A stretch of 64,000 bases of DNA from Antedon bifida (lineage: Eukaryota > Echinodermata > Crinoidea > Comatulida > Antedonidae): the NCBI GenBank assembly GCA_963402885.1, contig OY727094.1, forward strand, positions 17,176,501 through 17,240,500. Direction: 5' to 3'. Below are positions 48,191 to 58,787 of the stretch, piece after piece; within the stretch, counting starts at the first letter, position 1, and every line of letters begins with the position of its first letter. The notes below the pieces were generated by a model that did no database searches, had not been told where the DNA came from, and saw nothing but the letters and a program-made list of their open reading frames with translations. Made by a program: the position numbers and the translations under genes.

Positions 48191-48611
48191 TGTCATAATA
48201 TTATGTTTCTCGGTTCCTGTGGTTAGATAAAGAATGTCTTAGACGAGGTCTGCTAAATTTATTAGCCAATCAAAAATCGTATAATTTTGGTGGGAAACTT
48301 TGGAGGGAAAATGTTATCCTCCTCTGAAGCCCCTAATTTGCATGTTCAGTATAAGTAGTAAAATGTTATAGATATTAGGGGAGAAGAGAAAATAAGATCA
48401 TAGTAGACAGACGTATAGAGTATAGAGAAGAAAGGTTTAGACTGGTAGAAAGTTGTATTTAATACTGAGTTACAAGAAATAAAAGTTTTAGTTGAATACG
48501 GTATACTTTTTGTATGAGAAATCATTCAGTGTCAGTGTCAGTGTACGTCGCGTGGATTTAAATACGCTAGAGAACGCATACGCTCGGAACCGACTCTATA
48601 TATTCACTACA
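48191..48611. mobile_element. Solo LTR, 421 bp
   Basis: It starts TGTCATAATA and ends CACTACA (TG...CA), flanked on both sides by ACCCC (48186-48190 and 48612-48616), a 5-bp target duplication. Internally there is an AATAAAAG polyadenylation-like signal at about 48478. No internal retroelement sequence adjoins it, so it is a recombined solo LTR. It is not the same family as the LTR at 52113. Confidence 0.75.
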
Positions 48612-48616
48612 ACCCC

Positions 48617-49127
48617 ATTGACCACAATATTGGATCAAAGATGTTGGATAATGTTGAAACTACATATAACATTCCTAGTACAATTGGGTCATTTTGATAC
48701 CCTGTATGTATAGATGCATGCAATGGGAAAAATGTATAATTATAAACAAACTCTCTATTAGGCCTATAATAAAGATGTTATGGTTAGATTGTATTAAAGT
48801 CTCCTTTGAACATGATGCATTTGAGGAATGTGAACAATTCAGATAAAATTAAAAAGGAACTAGAAGAGCAATGTTAAAATTAGTTGTATCAATTTAGAAA
48901 ATGAAATTGAAAAAGTTGCCAAACAATTATATATAGGGTACAAACCATCAGATAGAAGGCCTGACATTTAGAAAAATCAGCATCTTTTCATTTGCAATAC
49001 AATTATTGTTTTAAGAAATCTTTAGTATTAATTCAAATATTTAAATGTTAACATAATGAAGAATCAAGTTCAATAACTTTGTCACCAGACTAAAAGCAGG
49101 TCACATATACTACCATACTTTTAATTT
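48617..49127. other. Intergenic, nothing recognised
   Basis: AT-rich sequence with no visible coding or repeat structure. Confidence 0.35.
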
Positions 49128-49540
49128 TCAGCCCTATGTGAGTATGATCATACTGATGCAGCCATACTACTGTACCCACTGCACCACAAAATATAAACAG
49201 TGTGTATATTTGAATGATTTCCAGCCCTATAAGTGATTATGACCATACTGCTGTAGTATAGGAACCTCTACCACTGTACCGACTACACCACATAAAATAT
49301 AAACAGTGATTATGACCTACTGCTGTAGCTATAGGCCTACTCCTGTACGTACTACACCACACAAAATATAAACAGTGAGTATGATCATACTGCTGTAACT
49401 ATAGGCCTACTCCTGTACGTACTACACCACACAAAATATAAACAGTGATTATGACCTACTGCTGTAGCTATAGGCCTACCCCTGTACTCGTTACACCACA
49501 CAAAATATAAACAGTGAGTATGATCATACTGCTGTTACGC
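49128..49540. repeat. ~70-bp tandem repeat, about 5 copies
   Basis: Copies contain GTGATTATGACC or GTGAGTATGATCATACTGCTG, then ATAGGCCTACTCCTGTACGT, then ACACCACACAAAATATAAACA. The ATAAACA mark recurs near 49195, 49298, 49370, 49439 and 49507. The spacing settles at 69-70 bp; the first unit is longer and more diverged. Confidence 0.85.
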
Positions 49541-50001
49541 ATACTCTAATAATCTTAAGATAATGAAGCCTAGTGTATAGCTACAAATGAATATCAATAT
49601 ATTATCTACAATTGTAACTCAAAGTATTGATATGGATTGGCATGGTAAGGTCCTGGTCAAATTAATTTACAAAATTATTATTTAAAGAATATTTTAAGGC
49701 ACTGTAATCAATAACTATTTAAAAGAGTACCCATGGGACTACAGAGGTGATTACTGAGTAATAATTGCATGTAATAAGTTTGTTTGTCCCAACATTTAGT
49801 CTGTACATTTGTCTGTAGTCTATCCAATTTTTTTGTAAATTAAATCAAGCAAATTGACCAATCAATGAATCACAATGTGATGGATTATCGGAACTGTTGC
49901 TTGTTATTGGTCAACTCACTTGCGTAGCGCCTACATTGCGTTGGCAACCAAAGCTTTAGTAAACCAAGTTTTATTTCTGGTTGACTATTATTTACTTTTA
50001 A

Positions 50002-51179
50002 AGGGGGGTTCTGGGTTTAAAATAAATAGTAAAAAATGTAAAATATATTTGTTTGTCTCTTGAACGGTAAAAGTTTCAATTTATATAAGCGCCCAGTGAA
50101 GCAGAACGAAGGCTGTGAAATGAGGCCAGATTACAAGTGCAGCTACGGCGATATGACACTGTGTTACAGAATAGGAAATTTGTGAAACGACTCGTTACCA
50201 TTAACCATATCAATTACTTTTGTAAAATTATACTTATCTGATGTAATTTTAGTCAGTCTTCCCATTTATCAATTTTCTATGAAAATTCATCAAAACAGTG
50301 AAAAATTAGATATGTTTGCACTTTGTGTTTGCCGATTTTTGCACTGACTTAGGGAAAGCCTTCAAAATCATTGAAGCGTAACGTATACATTCCTGCTGAG
50401 CGAGGAGAGCAAGACGACGATACACGTGCTCTCTCTGCCTATGCCTGGCATCGTCACGTGATAAGCAGATACAGTATACAATACCAAACTGGTCGGGTCG
50501 AGTATACCCCGTCTATAATCACAACATGAACGATATACAGTATTTGATGGAAGGTCGACTCGACCTACCGGAATGGTATAGATAATATAGCTCGAATGAG
50601 AGAGTTAGAATATTTTTAAACATAAGTACAGTATCGCTAATTTTAACAAGTGTAGCTTATAGTAAAAGGCCTGGTAGTATCAATTCGCATAGGGTCTATC
50701 TACACTAGCTAGCTCAATTTTTAACTGGGCCGGATTGGCTAGGTCTCCTTCCTACTACCTGGTCTACTTGCTTGATGCAGTATCCGCTTTTTTGGAGAGT
50801 AAACTAGGCCTATTTTAGGCCTACTTAGACCTTGTTTTGCCTCAATATTTACAGCCGATTTTGTAGAATGTATGTTTTAGGTTTAGATTGTTTAGGAGTT
50901 TGGTTGATAGGATGGGCTTCGATTGGAATCCACTGAGTTTTTTGTTATTTATGGGCCAATCGTTTAGCAGTAGGCTAGCTAGGCCTATGATGAGCCCCAA
51001 TGTTTTAACGTAGCCATCGTACATGACTTTCCATGAATTTACCCTAAAATGTATATGAAATTTAATTTTTTTAATTTCTCGTTATTACTTCTTCATTCTG
51101 ACATGTCTATATTGTTATAATATTTTTTATTTAATAAATAAACGATATTTAAAAGCAATTTTAAACCCAGAATCCCCCT
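50002..51179. mobile_element. TTAA-flanked non-autonomous DNA element, 1.18 kb
   Basis: Inverted ends AGGGGG followed by (G/A)TTCTGGGTTTAAAAT are flanked by TTAA at 49998-50001 and 51180-51183. No transposase is found inside. The ends and TTAA target are compatible with piggyBac or Kolobok mobilisation. Confidence 0.8.
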
Positions 51180-51352
51180 TTAACAAAAAGCAAATAATCA
51201 CCCTCAACTAGCACTGTATGTTTGATAGGCTTTATAACAGTTTTATTATCATCATCTACATCAAAGCAAAGAACTTATAACACAAGAATCTCCTGTTCTT
51301 CAATTTGCATTTAAAACACAGTATCGGAAATACAGGGTTAAAAGGTCAAACT

Positions 51353-51529
51353 GGGCAACGCCATTTCACAGCATGGAGCAGCGCCCCCTCCAAACTAGGA
51401 AGTCAAAACTATTAATTCCTATAGAGGGCTCAGTCAATTACTCTATCCCCCCTATAGTATCCCCTCTATGATTTTGACTTTCTAATTTCATGAGGGCGCG
51501 CTACTCCATGGCTCACAATGGCGTCACCC
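51353..51529. repeat. Short foldback element, 177 bp
   Basis: The left half (GGGCAACGCCATT, GCATGGAGCAGCGC, AAGTCAAAA) is repeated inverted in the right half (TTTTGACTTTCTAAT, GCGCGCTACTCCATGGCTC, AATGGCGTCACCC). The centre is CTATAGTATCCCC-like. It could form one long hairpin. Confidence 0.78.
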
Positions 51530-51618
51530 ATTAGCTCTATTCTATCTCACAATGCCTTTCAAAATCGCTTCGGACGAACAGGAGATAGAGAAATAGTATA
51601 GAAATATACCAATTTATT

Positions 51619-51985
51619 ACCTCCGCCAAGGAGGTTATATTTTCACCCCTGTATGTTTGTGTGTGTGTGTGTGTGTGTGTCTGTCTGTGAACAGCCTGGA
51701 AGCCACAGTTTTTATCCGATTCTCACCAAATTTGGCCACAATGATCTATGCCCCAAAAGCTCGGACAAGTTCGAATTTGAGGGGAAAAGGTCATAGGTCA
51801 AGGTCACAACTAACAAAAAACTATTTTACTGCCTGGAGACCACAGTTTTTATCCGATTCTCACCAAACTTAGCCACAATGATCAATGACTCATCATATAA
51901 TTGTGGTTAAATTTGGAAGGGTCTGGGTCAAAGATCAAGGTCCACAAAAAAAAAAAAGAAATACAAAATAATAATAAAAAAAAAA
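51619..51985. repeat. Dispersed repeat with internal duplication
   Basis: Begins CCTCCGCCAAGGAGGTTAT, a short hairpin. A segment CACAGTTTTTATCCGATTCT followed by CACCAAA and CCACAATGATC occurs twice, near 51703 and 51841, about 138 bp apart. It is probably part of a known dispersed family of marine animals; I do not name it. Confidence 0.6.
51655..51682. repeat. GT microsatellite
   Basis: A run of alternating GT inside the dispersed repeat that begins CCTCCGCCAAGGAGGTTAT at 51620. Confidence 0.9.
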
Positions 51986-52070
51986 ATCTCAACGGGACTT
52001 GAACCAGCGATCTCAACTGTGAGAGGCTGGATACATAACCATTACATCCACAACTTTGTAGTGTGCAGTT
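51985..52070 (-). mobile_element. tRNA-like SINE head
   Basis: On the minus strand the sequence reads AAGTTGTGGATGTAATGGTT, then a B box GGTTCAAGTCCC, with TGTATCCAGCCTCTCACAG between. It resembles a tRNA-derived SINE head but lacks a clean tRNA fold end, so I do not call a tRNA gene. Confidence 0.6.
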
Positions 52071-52112
52071 ATCCTATTTACACTTAGTACTAATAAAAAA
52101 AATATTCAGGGG

Positions 52113-52359
52113 TGTGATGTTATGTCTTTGTTTGTACACAACAATATAATATATAAATGAACGAAGACGTTAGTTTGGTTTGGTAGATGTTTATTGTAGC
52201 TCAGCAATATAGCAAGTGGTTATGAAACATTAGTTATCATTACTAATACGTCTGGTATGTGGTTGTCATGGCTATGAGGATAGCTAACCTAGATACCAGT
52301 AAGGTGTGTGGACCTGTTGAACCTGTAAGTTCAGTCACTTGTAATGTAATATCATTACA
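52113..52359 (-). repeat. 3' LTR of the gypsy element
   Basis: 247 bp, TGTGATG...ATTACA on the plus strand. By eye no difference from the other LTR. Confidence 0.95.
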
Positions 52360-52372
52360 TCTTCCCTCTTTT
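52360..52372 (-). promoter_or_regulatory. Polypurine tract
   Basis: On the minus strand AAAAGAGGGAAGA abuts the start of the 3' LTR. This is the usual plus-strand primer of LTR retrotransposons. Confidence 0.85.
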
Positions 52373-52590
52373 GAAAGTTAAAATATTTTTCTTAGTATTC
52401 TTTTAAATCCGTTATTTATGTATCCATAGTTCATGCATAAGATTTCAAGAGTATTATACTTAGATTTTTTTTTTTTTTTTTTTAAATATTTTTATCTTGT
52501 TATTTAAATTTATTTATGTACATGCTAGCATTATTCATAAGTCGTTGCATAATTATCTATATTATTATATTTTGTCTGTAACATAGTCGT

Positions 52591-55500
52591 CTAAGTATGC
52601 TGGTCGTCGGGCTTGACGATGGGTCGGCTTTGATCGGTAGTTTGACCATTTCTGTCATTTGTAACCGGTACATCGTCATCCGAGTCATAGTCGTCATTGT
52701 CATATCTGTAAATGGATGGTATTGGCATGATGTGCCTTCTGTTCCGTCTATAGATATCATTTCCACATTTCACAAGATAAGATTTATGAGGTAGTGCTTT
52801 GTGAATTGTTCCAACTTTGTTCCACAACTTAGATGTTGTATCATATACTCTAACTTTCTGTCCGTATTGTATGGTTTCTAGAGTTTTTGAATGTTTGTTA
52901 TAGTTCCGCGCTTGTTTTTGCTTTAGCTCATCCTTCTTTTCCTTTAATTCAATAAGTTTTGGTTTTAGCGCTGACTCATTAACTGGGAGGTTTGATCTGA
53001 TTTTCCTTGAGAACATCATTTCTGCTGGACTAAGTCCATGCTTGAGTGGTGTAGCACGATATATCTGTAGTGCTAAGTATATATCTTCCTTTGTCTCTGT
53101 ACATTTCTTGATAATTCGTTTGACTATCTTTACTGTATTTTCAGCTTGTCCATTTGACTGCGCAAAATATGGACTGGAAGTTGTATGTTCAAAGTTTCAT
53201 TCGTTGGTGAATTTCCGAAATTCTTCACTGACGAATTGTGGACCATTATCAGAAAAGAGTACAAATGGTGTACCATGTATAGCAAACCATGATTTCAGTA
53301 TGTTGATTACAGCTGCTGAAGATGAACTTGTTAGTTGACGAACTTCAATGTATTGAGAATAATAGTCAACACATGTGATGTAATTGTTATTGTTTACCGT
53401 GAAAAGATCAGCCCCAATTTTTTGCCATGGTTGGGTGTTATCGGCTGCATATACCATTGGTTCCTTTGGTTGCATTGGTTGGTGTTTCTGGCATGTCGGA
53501 CAAGATTTTACTTTGTCATCTATGTCCTTGTTGATGTTTGGCCAGAATATTACTTGTCTAGCCCGTCTCCTGCATTTTTCGATACCCAAGTGTCCAGTAT
53601 GGATTTGCTTAAGCATGTCCTTTGTCATTTTAGCAGGTATTACGATTCGATCACCTTTGAATACGAGATCGCCTTTTATTGATAGCTCATCACGATAATT
53701 CCAGTAATCTCGTGTTGCTGGGTGGCATTTGTTTCGCTTGTTAGGCCATCCTTGTTGAATTGTGCGATTCAGTTCTCTTATCGCTTCATCGTTGCCTGAC
53801 TCAACTTCAATTTCCTTGAGTTTTTTGTCAGTAGTAGGTAGCGCTGCAATTATTGATTGTACATACATATCAATGTCATCATTAAATTGTTGCTCTGACG
53901 ACAGTTGGTCTGTTGCGTCAACTGCTCGTGAAAGAGTATCCGCTGTTTGGAGTGATTTTCCAGGTACATAGATTATCTTTATGTCGTACTTTTGCAGACG
54001 CAATCGCATTCTTTGTAGACGCAGAGGTCCATCCGCTAGCGGTTTCGAGAAAATTGATACAAGTGGCTTGTGATCAGTCTCGCATATAACTGATTGTCCA
54101 TAAAGAAATTGGTGGAATCTTTCACATGCAAACATTGTGGCTAGGCACTCTTTTTCAATTTGTGCGTACCTTGTTTCTGCTGAGGTCATTGCTCTTGAGG
54201 CATATGCTACTGGCGCCCATCTATCATTGTGCTGTTGGAGTAGAACAGCTCCAATGCCATCCTTTGATGCATCCGCACTGACTTTGCATTGCTTGTTTGG
54301 ATCATAGAATTGCAAAACTGGCGCAGTTGTCAACAGCTTGTTAACTTCTCTCCAAGCATTATCTTGGGATGTTTGCCATACCCAGACTATGTTATCTTTT
54401 GTCAACTCTCTTAGCGGAGCAGTTATGTTTGATAAGTCTGGTACAAACTTTGCTAGGTATGTGACCATGCCTAAGTATCGTTGCATCTCGAGCTTGGTTG
54501 AGGGTTGTGGCATATTTGTTATTGCCTTAATTTTCTCTGGATCTGGCTTTATGCCTTTATCTGTCAGTAAATCCCCAAGGAATACAACTTGCTTGACACA
54601 GAACTCACATTTTCGTTTGTTTAGCTTTATGCCGTTTTTCTCTATTATATCAAGTACTTGGCTTAGTTTGTCTCTATGTTCTTCAATTGTTTTAGATGAT
54701 ATTATGATGTCATCTTGCATTGAGTTTACTCGTGGTATGTTTTCCAACAAGTTGCTAATTGCCACTTGGAACCCTTCGCTTGCACAGTTAATTCCAAATG
54801 GTAAACGTTTGAAGATGTAACGTCCCACTGGTGTAATAAAGCATGTTAGTTGAGCACTTTCGTCATCGAGAGGTTGCTGCCAATATCCTGATGTGAAATC
54901 TAGTTTTGTAAAAAATTTAGCATCAGCGAATTCGGCCATAATTTCTTCCCTCGACGGTAGCTTGAAGTGTTCACGCTTTATGGCTTTATTGAGATTTCTA
55001 GGGTCAAGGCATAGGCGAATGTCACCATTCCGTTTGTTCACTGTAACGATGTTGCTTACCCATTCAGTTGGTTCCTGAATTTTTTCTATCACACCAAGCT
55101 GTTCCATGCGATCAAGTTCCATTTTAACTTTATCTCTTATCTTGAAGGGTATTTTCCGACAAGGACTTTGAACTGGTGGAATCGATTTGTCAGTGTGTAT
55201 GTGATACTTCCTTGGTAAGCACCCAAGACCTTTGAAGACATTATCGTGTTTGTTTACAATATCTTGTACATGATGAATGCTGTTAGTGGTGTTTCGTTCC
55301 ACTGTATTCAGTGACGCTTCCTCAAAGTTTGGTATTATTAGTTGTAGCTGCAAACATGTATCGGCACTTAATAGTGGTTTATAATTTGTCAATTCGTCAT
55401 CAACTATGTATACTGCAAATGTTCCTTTACGATCCTTACTGTACGATATGTCCAGGTTGCATTTCCCTAAAATTGGGATAGCAGCATCAGAGTAGCTTTT

Positions 55501-56553
55501 GACTGGCGTACTTACGGGAATGAGGAGTGGTTTGCTGTTCAGTTTGCTGTATTCCGTGTATGGCAATATGTTAACTTTTGCCCCACTGTCAAGTAGAAAT
55601 ACAACTTTGTTGTTGTTTATGTCAAGTTGACAGAAAAATCCATGGGAGGGTTTTGAAATGGCGTTACACTCTATTTCAATTGTGTTCAATAGAAAGGTTT
55701 CCTCCTCAGATTCCGATTCCGATGCTACAACCACATTCGCTCTTTTAAAGCTTTTGCTGTGATATTGGTGTTTATCATCTTTTGCGTGTTTCTTTGCGTA
55801 GCTTGTTTTCGTTGTGCAGCATTTTCCGAAGTGATTGCGCCCGTTGCATTTGTCACATATTTTACCAAATGCTGGACATGATTTTGGTCCATGTTTTGTG
55901 GCACACCTTCTGCAGTCAAAGTGTTTAGTAGTGCTCCTTTTTGAGTTACTATGATTATTCATGCTCAATGCATTTAGTTGACTTGCCGATGCTTGCAACG
56001 TGTCATCACTAACTTCTTGATTTTGTGCAATGCTGATTGCCTTGTCCAGGGTTAGATTGTCCCCTTCATCCATACACTTTTCCTTGACTCTGGGATGAAT
56101 GGCTTTCAGTACAATAGCATCGCGCAACATCCTTTCCTCTAGATCGCCATAGTCGCACAATTTTACAAGAATTCTAATGTCCGTCAAAAAGTCATTAAAA
56201 TTTTCACTTTTGTGCTGGCATCTTTTGTGGAAGTCTATTGTTGCCTTGATCACGTTTCGCTTGGGTTTTAGGTAATTTTCAAACTTATTTAAAATCCCAC
56301 TCAGCATCTCGTTTTCTGCAGGTATTGCTGCTTGGTCACCATTTTCGGGCTGAGCTGCGGCCCATACAAATGTCCCATATATTTCTCGTCCACGGTCCCC
56401 AATATAAGTCATTAAATAGTTAACTTTTTGTATTTCCGTCTTTGCGTCTAAAGGACCATCAAACGTGAATTGACAGTGTTGTTTGAACCGTTTAAATTCT
56501 CTCAACAAATCTGGTGATGCCCAGTCCATTGCTGGTTTATTCTTGTCGGCCAT
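52591..56553 (-). CDS. Gag-Pol polyprotein of the gypsy element (one in-frame TGA)
   Basis: A single minus-strand frame of 1321 codons runs from the ATG at 56553 to a stop at 52591, interrupted only by TGA at 53197-53199 (codon 1119). Domains in order: Gag (about 1-210) and two zinc knuckles (CRRCATKHGPKSC at 214, CDKCNGRNHFGKC at 233). Then come protease (LLDSGAKVNIL, near 321), reverse transcriptase (LDFTSGYWQQ near 551; MQDD at 612-615) and RNase H (SADASKDG near 759, ETDHKPL near 825). Integrase has a HTGH...CPTC zinc site at about 985-1021 and acidic residues at GADLF and SDNG. The TGA sits just before a typical HTTSSPYFAQSNGQAE segment that contains the third catalytic residue. It occupies a position where related proteins often have tryptophan, so a TGG-to-TGA change is likely. 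The MQDD box departs from the usual YxDD. Gag and Pol are fused with no frameshift site. Confidence 0.95.
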
Positions 56554-56708
56554 TGTTAATGTGTTATAAAATAAAGTTACTCACAGATCTTGATATTATC
56601 CACTGAAGCAAGAAGAGTCCAAAGATCCGAAGAAAACAGAGGTCTAACTTCAATATGCCAATGAAAAAATTAATCCGATGATAACATAAAATATATCCAC
56701 ATTAAATT

Positions 56709-56728
56709 GGTTCGAATTTCTGACACCA
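56709..56728 (-). promoter_or_regulatory. Primer binding site, tRNA-Leu type
   Basis: Directly after the 5' LTR on the minus strand comes TGGTGTCAGAA, complementary to the ...TTCTGACACCA 3' end of animal tRNA-Leu. ATTCGAACC follows, which resembles the T-loop complement with a short gap. Confidence 0.75.
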
Positions 56729-56975
56729 TGTGATGTTATGTCTTTGTTTGTACACAACAATATAATATATAAATGAACGAAGACGTTAGTTTGGTTTGGT
56801 AGATGTTTATTGTAGCTCAGCAATATAGCAAGTGGTTATGAAACATTAGTTATCATTACTAATACGTCTGGTATGTGGTTGTCATGGCTATGAGGATAGC
56901 TAACCTAGATACCAGTAAGGTGTGTGGACCTGTTGAACCTGTAAGTTCAGTCACTTGTAATGTAATATCATTACA
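56729..56975 (-). repeat. 5' LTR of the gypsy element
   Basis: 247 bp. As the upstream LTR on the coding strand it should hold the promoter. The right-hand duplication AGGGG follows at 56976. Confidence 0.95.
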
Positions 56976-57129
56976 AGGGGCATTTTATGTAGAGACCAGG
57001 AGCCCAGTGGGGTCAACCTAGCTGGAAAGTTAACCAATTTATGTGGCAATTATCTACGTACATATCAATGTATGGAAATGACAGTCTGGCGCGTTTCTTT
57101 TGGTGGGTGTGGCTAGGAGGGACATTGTA

Positions 57130-57960
57130 AAGGGTAAAAAAAATGAGCTAGATCAGCTGAAAAGTTAACCCCATGAAATATTTTGCAAATTGTTTGACAT
57201 AGAGTGAAATATAAGGAATGGCTATTGCCAGACGATTTTAGTGGTGGGGGTGCCTGCCAGACCCCCATTTCTGGAGGGCCAAAAATGAACTAGATCAGCT
57301 TAAAAGTTAACCCTCTGAAACTGGTGGGAAAATGTTCAATAAACTCATAACTACCATGAATGACCATTGCCAGACATTTTCAGTGGTGGATTGTGCTTGC
57401 CAGACCCCGTCAAACACCCAACCCGCAAAAAATTGAGCTAGATCAGCTGAAAAGTTAACCCCATGAAATATTTTGCAAATTGTTTGACATAGAGTGAAAT
57501 ATAATGAATGGACATTGCCAGACGATTTTAGTGGTGGGGGGTGCCTGCCAGACCCCCATTTCTGGAGGGCCAAAAATGAGCTAGATCAGCTTAAAAGTTA
57601 ACCCTCTAAAACTGGTGGGAAAATGTTCAATGTACTCATAACTATTATGAATGACCATTGCCAGACATTTTCAGTGGTGGATTGTGCCCGCCAGACCCCA
57701 AAAATGAGCTAGATCAGCTGAAAAGCTAACCTTTTAAAACATGCTGTAGAATGTTCAGCATGATCCCTAGTATAATAAATGACCATTGCCAGACATTTTA
57801 AGTGGTGGGTTGTGTCCACCAGGCCCCCTCAAACACCCCACCCCCAAAAATGACCCAGATTAGGCCAAGGGTTAACCACTGTAAAACTGGTGGGAAAATG
57901 TGTAGTATACTGTCAAGAATATGAATTGTCATTACCAGACATTTTTATTTGCTCATTATA
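57130..57960. repeat. Left-arm subrepeats (~140 bp)
   Basis: GAGCTAGATCAGCT followed by AAAAGTTAACC (or a close variant) recurs near 57147, 57288, 57434, 57578 and 57705. Two unit types alternate. One contains ATTTTGCAAATTGTTTGACA, the other CTGGTGGGAAAATGTTCA. The right arm repeats this alternation in inverse order. Confidence 0.85.
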
Positions 57961-58787
57961 GAACCACCCCATCCATCCAACCCCTTACCTAATTCACAAA
58001 TGTGCCACTATGGTATATAAGTTCAACATAGTGTAAAATAGGTATTCAGAACAGGACTTCTTTGTCTTTTTGTGGTGTGGAAAAAAGTAAATCAATTAGT
58101 CAATTGGTTTATGCAGTTAAAGGACATATTTAGAAACTGACTTATCTTCTAAAATGGTTCCCTAGAGAATAATGTTGTTGATTATCATCAACATTTCAAA
58201 ACAAAGGCTGATTTTATTAAATGCATTTTGATTATGATAGAGAGTGGTACATCTTTAAATCAAGGTAAGTGTCCAGCTATGATTTTTTTAAATTGTGTAT
58301 CTTAACAGTAATACTAAACAAATACAATTAGGCCTAGGCTATGTATGGCTCATTGATAGATATTCCACAGCGTTCAGTGGCGTAACAGCATGAGCGCTCA
58401 CTGGCCTATTGCTTAATATAAGGGGCCCAGTGAACAGCCTAATTCAACTATGAACCCAGGCGTTGACACATTTATGTTAATATTCATGTTTTACTTGTTA
58501 GAAGTATACGATTGATTACCATTAGGAATGTTGTTTCCTAATTTCTAATATTGTGGTTAGGAAGTCAGTGCCATGTCATTAATTAAGCTTTAGGCAAGTC
58601 TAAGTATTATTTATATGTGTTGGTTTAATTATATTGTTTGAGATTAGGATACAGTGTAATTAAGAAAGACCTGGACAATGCTTTATTAGGTTGTAAGCAC
58701 TAGTAAGGGGTATGGTGTTTATATAGTTACAGTTAATTAAAGTAGTGCAATAATATAATATTAATTCACTAATTGTAGAGTTGTGTT

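Larger units (their letters stand above)
52113..56975 (-). mobile_element. Complete Ty3/gypsy LTR retrotransposon (SURL/Mag-like), 4863 bp
   Basis: Two 247-bp LTRs (52113-52359 and 56729-56975) read as identical and are flanked by the 5-bp duplication AGGGG (52108-52112 and 56976-56980). On the coding strand the order is LTR, tRNA-Leu-type primer site, one fused gag-pol frame, polypurine tract, LTR. Small size, short LTRs and a single frame fit the Mag/SURL lineage common in echinoderms. Identical LTRs imply a very recent insertion. The only visible lesion is one in-frame TGA in integrase. Confidence 0.95.

Noticed and set aside
53335-54820. Plus-strand frames of up to 160 codons within the gypsy element
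   Set aside because: They are antisense to gag-pol and have no recognisable domain.
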